NCBI GenBank assembly: GCA_045531455.1
Contig: JAZSEA010000120.1
Coordinates: 1-64,000 of the forward strand
DNA length: 64,000 nt
From: CAG-390 sp045531455
Lineage (GTDB): Bacteria > Bacillota > Clostridia > Oscillospirales > CAG-272
Direction: 5' to 3'
Below, piece after piece: positions 59,018 through 64,000 of this stretch. Each line of letters starts with the position of its first letter. Within the stretch, counting starts at the first letter, position 1. Under the pieces are notes generated by a model that was given only the letters and a program-made list of their open reading frames with translations, made no database searches and was not told the DNA's origin. A program made the translations under genes and the position numbers.

Positions 59018-59578
59018 TTATTTGAATTTTACGTAGGAGATGATCTGATCAACGTCCGCGAGATGCTTTTCGTAATTTTCCGCAAGCGAGGTGTAAGTGA
59101 AGATATAGAAGAAATCGTCCTTCATCGTTACAGCCTGCTTATACTTGTAGTTGTCCTCGCCGAGGGTGCACTCATATTCAAAAATGAGAGTTTCTCTGCC
59201 GTCGATCGTGGGAGGAGCGATCTCCATACCGTTTTCATCGAGCTTCGGCTCGGATGCAAACTCCTTGAACTCGGGAAGAACAGCGGCAAACTCCTTGAGC
59301 GCGGTTTCCTTATAGGTCTCGAGAGTGTCGGTTACGCCGGGCTCAATGACCATACAGGTGAAGGAGACGTTCGAGTAGTCGTCGGAGGAATAATAAGCCG
59401 ATGCCGTGCCGCTCGGTGTGTTGTCGATCCAAGTGGTGGGAACGTAGAAGCAGAAGGATTCGTTGTCGGTTGCCACGTTCTTGTAACCGTCGGGTGCGCC
59501 TTTATCGGAGGAGCATCCCGAAAGGACGAGAATGAGGGAGAAGAGGAGTGCTATGAGGGAAATAAGCGATTTTTTCAT
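59018..59578 (-). CDS. Lipoprotein with a PsbP/DUF1795-like domain
   Basis: 186 residues. Lipobox LSGCSS with Cys22 lipidated. The mature part (NVATDNESFCFYVPTTWIDNT, then a YKYKQAVTMKDDFFYIFTYTSLAENYEKHLADVDQII ending) has the pattern of PsbP-like/DUF1795 extracytoplasmic proteins that hold a single alpha/beta domain. Function unknown. The ATG overlaps the stop of the PLP lyase gene by 4 bp, with GGATAAAG upstream. Confidence 0.8.
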   Translation of the reverse strand: MKKSLISLIALLFSLILVLSGCSSDKGAPDGYKNVATDNESFCFYVPTTWIDNTPSGTASAYYSSDDYSNVSFTCMVIEPGVTDTLETYKETALKEFAAVLPEFKEFASEPKLDENGMEIAPPTIDGRETLIFEYECTLGEDNYKYKQAVTMKDDFFYIFTYTSLAENYEKHLADVDQIISYVKFK

Positions 59579-60834
59579 TTTTCTTTATCCTTTATATAAT
59601 TTGCAACTGCGTCTGCCGCAGTAAGAATACCGATCTTGCCGCTTTCGTAGGTGAGACCGCCCTGGAAATAGACGGTGTAGGGAGGACGGATGGGACCGTC
59701 CGCGGAAAGCTCAACGGACGAGCCCTGAATGAATGCGCCCGCCGCCATAATTACGGGATCCGAGTAGCCGGGCATATCCCAGGGCTCGGGAGTTACGAAG
59801 GAATCAACGGGCGAGCCTGCCTGAATACCTCTGCAGAATGCGCAGAGGATGTCGGGGTCGTGCGTGATGACGGTCTGGATGATGTCGTAACGCGTTTCAT
59901 TCCAGGAGGGATAGGTGTCGTAGCCCATCTTCTCGAATATGTAAGCCGCGAGATGCGCCGTCTTGATAGCCGCGGCGGTGGTGTGGGGAGCGTAGAAGAG
60001 ACCCTGGAACATCGTTCTGTTCTGACCGAGGGTCGCGCCAACCTCTCCGCCCGTGCCGACGGTGGTGAGACGGTAGGATGCAAGCTCAACTGCGCGCTCG
60101 CTTCCCGCGATGTAACCGCCCGTCAGAGCCATTCCGCCTCCGGGATTTTTGATGAGCGAGCCGACGAGCATATCTGCGCGGGGCTCGTATTCTGCGGTGA
60201 ATTCGCCGTAGCAGTTGTCAACGACAACGTAAACGCCGCCGCGGATAGCGTGGACAGCATCAGTGACCGCGCTGATCTCGTCGGGCGAGAGAGTGCGGCG
60301 GTTGAGGTAACCCTTGGAACGCTGAATGAAGACGACCTTTACGCTTTCGTCGTTCTTGACTCGTTCAACGATAGCGTCAACGTCAAGTCCACCCTCGGAT
60401 GTCATTTCGATCTGCGCGTAGTTTACGCCGAAATCGGCAAGCGAGCCGTCGCCTGTCTTGCCCGAGATCCCGATAACGCCGTCAAGGGTATCGTAGGGCT
60501 TACCCGCGACCGAGAGGAGAGTGTCGTTCGGACGGAGAAGTCCGAAGAGAGCGGTCGAGAGGGCGTGGGTTCCGTTTACGAAATTGTGGCGAACGAGTGC
60601 CGCCTCCGTGCCGAAAACACGGCTCCATACGCGGTCAAGGACCTCGCGCCCGCGGTCATCATAGCCGTAGCCGGTGGTCGAGCCGAAGCAAGCGTCGCTG
60701 ACATGCTCCTCGCGGAAGGCGTCAAGCACGCGGCAGGTGCCGATATAGGAAACGCGGTCGATCTCGGCAAAGATCGGAGCCAGCGCCGCCTCCGCCTCAC
60801 GGGCGAGGGCAAGTGTTTTATCCGAAAAAGTCAT
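59575..60834 (-). CDS. PLP-dependent methionine gamma-lyase family protein ('aluminium resistance' type)
   Basis: 419 residues, PLP fold type I. Motifs: FGSTTGYGYDDRGRE, VRHNFVNGTHALSTALFGLLRPND, VFIQRSKGYLNRRTL, VVDNCYGEFT, and the PLP lysine in GSLIKNPGGGMALTGGY. This is the PF06838-type family, annotated as aluminium resistance or methionine gamma-lyase-like, of uncertain substrate. It sits between glutamate racemase and a lipoprotein in a dense minus-strand run. Common in Clostridia and Bacilli. Confidence 0.9.
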   Translation of the reverse strand: MTFSDKTLALAREAEAALAPIFAEIDRVSYIGTCRVLDAFREEHVSDACFGSTTGYGYDDRGREVLDRVWSRVFGTEAALVRHNFVNGTHALSTALFGLLRPNDTLLSVAGKPYDTLDGVIGISGKTGDGSLADFGVNYAQIEMTSEGGLDVDAIVERVKNDESVKVVFIQRSKGYLNRRTLSPDEISAVTDAVHAIRGGVYVVVDNCYGEFTAEYEPRADMLVGSLIKNPGGGMALTGGYIAGSERAVELASYRLTTVGTGGEVGATLGQNRTMFQGLFYAPHTTAAAIKTAHLAAYIFEKMGYDTYPSWNETRYDIIQTVITHDPDILCAFCRGIQAGSPVDSFVTPEPWDMPGYSDPVIMAAGAFIQGSSVELSADGPIRPPYTVYFQGGLTYESGKIGILTAADAVANYIKDKEK

Positions 60835-60851
60835 TTTGTACCTTTGTTTAC

Positions 60852-61616
60852 TTATTTATTTGCAATTATATTGTAGAAGCGTTCGAGATGATCGCTTCCG
60901 TCGCTCGAAATGAATTCAATATTTCCGATCTTTCGAGTCAAAGAGTTGAGTGAAAGCTCCTCGAGCAGGTGCTTTGTGTGGCGGGCTGTGCCGTCCGAGC
61001 CGTCAAAGACGCTGACGTGCTCACCCGCGGCGCGCTTGATCTCGTCAAGCACGAGAGGATAGTGCGTACAGCCGAGAACGATGCCGTCAAAGCCATCCTT
61101 GCGATATGGCGCGAAGACGGAGCGGAGATATTCCTCGATATCCTCGGAGGATGCGCCGCTTTCGACCATAAATGCGAGCTCGTGGCAGGGAACGCCGATG
61201 AATTCGCAGTTGTCCTTTGAATTTGCGCGAAGAAGCGCGGCAAAGCGGCTCTCGCTGACGGTAACCGGTGTTGCGAGAACGAGTACGCGGCGGCATCCCG
61301 AGACCCTTGCGGGCTTTACGGCGGGCTCGATGCCGATTATGGGCAGACCCTCGTAAGCCGCACGCAGAGGCTCGATGGCTACCGCGGTTGCGGTATTGCA
61401 GGCAACTACTATTGCCTTTGCACCGCGCGAGAGAAGTACGTTTACGATCCCCTTTGAGATCTCGAGGATCTCCTCGTGCGTTTTTGCACCGTAGGGAGCA
61501 TTTGCGCGGTCGCCGTAATATATGAAGTCCTCGTTCGGGAGAAGTCGGCGAAGCTCACGAAGGAGCGAAAGTCCGCCGACTCCCGAATCGAAAACCCCGA
61601 TGGGGGATGCGTTCAT
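60852..61616 (-). CDS. murI: Glutamate racemase
   Basis: 254 residues from the ATG at 61616, which overlaps the stop of the M42 gene as TGATG; the frame is open 15 codons further but that part is not MurI-like. Makes D-glutamate for peptidoglycan. Motifs: IGVFDSGVGGLSLL, YYGDRANAPYG, the first catalytic Cys in VVACNTATAVA, the second in VLGCTHYPLV. D-glutamate synthesis next to three aminopeptidases suggests a cell-wall or peptide link, though only by position. Confidence 0.95.
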   Translation of the reverse strand: MNASPIGVFDSGVGGLSLLRELRRLLPNEDFIYYGDRANAPYGAKTHEEILEISKGIVNVLLSRGAKAIVVACNTATAVAIEPLRAAYEGLPIIGIEPAVKPARVSGCRRVLVLATPVTVSESRFAALLRANSKDNCEFIGVPCHELAFMVESGASSEDIEEYLRSVFAPYRKDGFDGIVLGCTHYPLVLDEIKRAAGEHVSVFDGSDGTARHTKHLLEELSLNSLTRKIGNIEFISSDGSDHLERFYNIIANK

Positions 61617-62623
61617 CAGAGTGTGGGATCGAGTGCGAATTCGGTTGCAAGCTCTGTGCAAGCCTTGACGTCGCGGAGGTCGATCATTTCAACGCCCGAA
61701 TGGATATAGCGGCTGGGGATCGAGATGCATCCCGCGTATGCGCCGACGCCTGCACCCTGGAGCACGCTTGTGTCGGTTCCGCCGTAGAGAAGGATCTCGT
61801 TCTGCGATGTGATCTTCTTTTCCTTTGCGAGCTTCTGAAGCTTGGATACAACCTCGCCCGAGCAGATTACCGAGCCATCCTTGATCTTGATAGCCGCGCC
61901 GCCGCCGAGCTTTACTGCCATAGGCTTCGATCCCTGAGCGTCGCCGGTGCCGGTTACGTCAAATGCGATCGCGATGTCGGGAGCGATCGAGAAGCCTGCG
62001 GGACGTGCACCGCGGCATCCGACCTCTTCCTGAACCGAGAAGACGTAGTAGATATCGTGAGGGCAGTTTTCTGCGAGAGCCTTTGCGGTCTCGATCATAA
62101 TGGCACAGCCGATGCGGTCGTCGATGGGGCGGCCTACAGCGCGGTTCGCGCCGAGCTTCGAGAGATTGTGAGCGAGGGAGAAGCAATCGCCGATCTTAAC
62201 CTTGCGGGATGCTTCCTTCGCGGAGGTCGCGCCGATATCAACGACGCACTTGTCAGCCGCAAGATCGGATGCCTTGGTTCCTGCCTCGGGAACAAGGATG
62301 CCCTTTTCGCCGTTTGCGAAAACAACGTGGCTGAATGCGGCGGCAACGAAATTGATGCCTCCGATGGGAGCAAAGCGGATGAATCCGTTATCTTCAATAT
62401 AGGTTACGATAAATCCGATCTCGTCCATATGAGCGCAGTAAAGGAGCTTCTTGCGCTCGCCGCCTTCAAGGTTACCGTACTTGATAGCGATGAGGTTGCC
62501 GAGAGCGTCGGTATATGTCTCGTCTACGTAGGGAGCGACTTCACGCTCAAGAAGAGCCGCGATCTGCTTTTCATTGCCCGAAACGCCGGGACAGCAAACA
62601 ACTTTTTTAATAAGAGAATACAT
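61616..62623 (-). CDS. M42 family glutamyl aminopeptidase-like metallopeptidase (copy 1)
   Basis: 335 residues. Two-metal aminopeptidase of the M42 tetrahedral family. Ligands: CAHMDEIGF (His), PIDDRIGC (bridging Asp), SVQEEVGCRG (catalytic Glu and ligand Glu), AFDVT (Asp) and SRYIHSGVE (His). Family members cut N-terminal residues from oligopeptides in the cytoplasm. GGAGG precedes the ATG. Second of three consecutive M42 genes. Confidence 0.93.
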   Translation of the reverse strand: MYSLIKKVVCCPGVSGNEKQIAALLEREVAPYVDETYTDALGNLIAIKYGNLEGGERKKLLYCAHMDEIGFIVTYIEDNGFIRFAPIGGINFVAAAFSHVVFANGEKGILVPEAGTKASDLAADKCVVDIGATSAKEASRKVKIGDCFSLAHNLSKLGANRAVGRPIDDRIGCAIMIETAKALAENCPHDIYYVFSVQEEVGCRGARPAGFSIAPDIAIAFDVTGTGDAQGSKPMAVKLGGGAAIKIKDGSVICSGEVVSKLQKLAKEKKITSQNEILLYGGTDTSVLQGAGVGAYAGCISIPSRYIHSGVEMIDLRDVKACTELATEFALDPTL

Positions 62624-62641
62624 TTATATTTTCCTCCGAGA

Positions 62642-63718
62642 TCAACTAAATTTATATGATGTGAGAATTGCGTAAACGTGGGACTTGATCGACTCAAAGT
62701 CGCGGATCGCGATCACGCAGGATGCAGAATGGAGATAACGAGTGGGCGCGGAAATTGCAAGACAGCGTGTGCCGTCCGCGGTCTTGTGGATATGACCCGC
62801 ATCGTTTCCGCCCGAAACGTAACGCTTGATCTGCGCGGGGATACCGTTTTCCTCGGCGATCTTCATCGCGCCGTCGACAAAATCGCGGTTGTAGATGGTG
62901 GAGCGGTCCATAAGGGATACGACTCCGCCGTTACCGACCTCGCTGACTCTCGAGTTCTTGGGAACGTCGGGAAGGTCCGCAATTGCGGTGGTCTCAAGAA
63001 CGATCGCGTAGTCGGGGCGGAAGCGGTGAGCCGCCGCAGTTGCGCCCGAGATACCGATCTCCTCGCGTACCGTGAAGGCACAAACGAGGTCAAAGGGAAG
63101 CTCGATGCCTTCCTTCTTGATGCGGCGCAGAGTTTCGATCATAACGACGCATCCGAGACGGTCGTCAAGAGCCTTGCACTTTGCGTAAGCGTCGTTCTCG
63201 CCGAAGATGACGAACTCGCTGTCGAATGTTCCGCTGTCGCCGCGTGAAAGAACGCTTTCGGCATCCTCTCTCGAGGTCGCGCCGATATCAACGTACATAT
63301 CGTTTGCCTTTGTCGCGTTCTTGCGTTCCTCGGCGGACTGATGGTGGATCGCCTTCGATGCGATAACGCCGCTGACGTCGCCTTCCTTGCCGCGGAAGGT
63401 GACCTTTCTGCCGCAGAGGACTCTGGAATCGATACCGCCTAGGCATCCGAAGCGGATGTAGCCGTCGCCGTCGATGTCCTTGATGATGAAGCCGACCTCA
63501 TCCATATGAGCCGAGAGCATGACCGTCTTTTCGGGGCAGTTCTTGCCGTGGAGAACGGCAAATACGTTGCTCATTCTGTCGCGGATGATCTGCGCGTCGG
63601 TGTTTTCAAGCTGTTTTACGATCTCGTCCGCAACTGCCTCCTCCGAGCCCGTAGGTCCGAATACGAGGGAGAGATGACGGAGCAATTCAATTCCTTCAAG
63701 AAATTTAGTTTCACTCAT
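62642..63718 (-). CDS. M42 family aminopeptidase-like metallopeptidase (copy 2)
   Basis: 358 residues. Ligands: SAHMDEVGF (His), ALDDRLGC (Asp), TVREEIGISGA (Glu pair; Arg in place of the Gln in copy 1) and TRYLHSASC (His); the penultimate ligand block reads VLETTAI, with Glu where copy 1 has Asp (AFDVT). An AAGGAGG site precedes the ATG, which overlaps copy 3 by 8 bp. The differences suggest a different peptide specificity from copy 1. Confidence 0.93.
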   Translation of the reverse strand: MSETKFLEGIELLRHLSLVFGPTGSEEAVADEIVKQLENTDAQIIRDRMSNVFAVLHGKNCPEKTVMLSAHMDEVGFIIKDIDGDGYIRFGCLGGIDSRVLCGRKVTFRGKEGDVSGVIASKAIHHQSAEERKNATKANDMYVDIGATSREDAESVLSRGDSGTFDSEFVIFGENDAYAKCKALDDRLGCVVMIETLRRIKKEGIELPFDLVCAFTVREEIGISGATAAAHRFRPDYAIVLETTAIADLPDVPKNSRVSEVGNGGVVSLMDRSTIYNRDFVDGAMKIAEENGIPAQIKRYVSGGNDAGHIHKTADGTRCLAISAPTRYLHSASCVIAIRDFESIKSHVYAILTSYKFS

Positions 63719-64000
63719 TGGGGCATACCTCCTTTTCGATCTCGGGACTTGTTACGAAGAGAGTGATAAGATCGCGCATTCCTGCCGCGTCATTCATAGA
63801 AATGACCTCGTTCGAGGTGTGCATACTGCGCAGGGGAAGTCCGATGTCAACGGTGGGAATACCGTTTCGGACGAGGTTGACGACCATTGTGTTGGTGCCC
63901 GTTCCGCCTGCGGTTACCGACATCTGATGCTTGATTTCCTTTTCGTCCGCAAGTCGGCGGAGGAGGGCGGTCAGTCTCTTGTCGGTGATTGGACCTGTTG
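63711..64000 (-). CDS. M42 family metallopeptidase (copy 3), C-terminal part only
   Basis: Open from the window edge to the stop at 63711, giving about 96 residues. It reads PITDKRLTALLRRLADEKEI, then MSVTAGGTGTNTMVVNLVRNGIPTVDIGLPLRSMHTSNEVISMND, the end of an M42 peptidase with the GGTGTN substrate block and the MHTSNE metal-His block. The N-terminus lies outside. Coupled to copy 2 by an 8 bp overlap. Confidence 0.85.
   Translation of the reverse strand, partial: TGPITDKRLTALLRRLADEKEIKHQMSVTAGGTGTNTMVVNLVRNGIPTVDIGLPLRSMHTSNEVISMNDAAGMRDLITLFVTSPEIEKEVCPNE

Overview
The window looks like a chromosomal segment from an uncultured or poorly known Clostridia-type Firmicute, probably a gut Oscillospirales or Christensenellales relative. 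The reasons are strong AGGAGG ribosome sites, near-perfect TTGACA/17 bp/TATAAT promoters, a glgB-C-D-A-P glycogen operon with the Firmicute GlgC/GlgD pair, FeoA/FeoB with an FeoB-associated Cys-rich peptide, lipoproteins with Clostridia-style lipoboxes, and surface proteins ending in a TGD-type anchor. No phage, plasmid or transposase gene is visible. Taxonomy is inferred from gene content only.

Layout. 1-2551 (-): one open frame joining an MFS transporter to a GH2 glycosidase, running off the left edge. 2688-5434 (+): sugar isomerase plus a TrkH/TrkA-type K+ uptake pair. 5427-5852 (-): a small HTH protein behind an SOS-box-like palindrome. 6256-8928 (-): an MBOAT/SGNH pair that appears to have lost its catalytic residues in both proteins. 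9137-10717 (+): a repetitive surface protein. 10970-16972: HPr-like protein, GyrB paralogue and two lipoproteins. 17183-18604 (+): a sulfatase. 18846-20381 (-): a cobalamin riboswitch controlling a DUF4430 (transcobalamin-like) lipoprotein and an ECF S-component, a likely corrinoid uptake unit. 20475-20566: tRNA-Ser(GGA). 20799-23905 (-): a GH20/GH67-like protein and the NAD(P)HX repair enzyme. 24062-24387: a large palindromic repeat, followed by a candidate short RNA. 24590-27533 (-): a feo iron operon with two copies of a metalloregulator-like operator. 27740-32895 (-): an ECF sigma factor coupled to a 1533-residue BspA-type leucine-rich-repeat membrane protein. 33269-38578 (-): a Gld-type ABC operon whose ATPase gene carries an in-frame TAA. 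38719-39939 (-): an XRE-DUF4097-like fusion regulator. 40170-41461 (+): DeoC and MscL. 41650-52269 (+): glycogen synthesis and breakdown, ending in an orphan 115-residue protein. 52328-53947: two divergent envelope proteins. 54055-64000 (-): ten closely packed genes covering sugar/polyol oxidation, an aldolase, cysteine desulfurase, a PLP lyase, glutamate racemase and three M42 aminopeptidases.

Three intergenic elements (5925-6253, 10718-10940, 18608-18850) share a related core with a central stem-loop but have two different kinds of terminal inverted repeat, and each touches a stop codon. They look like an undescribed family of small MITE-like or terminator-like elements. The strongest candidates for new biology are the MFS-GH2 fusion, the doubly degenerate MBOAT/SGNH pair, the sigma/LRR membrane pair, the riboswitch-controlled DUF4430/ECF unit, and this repeat family.
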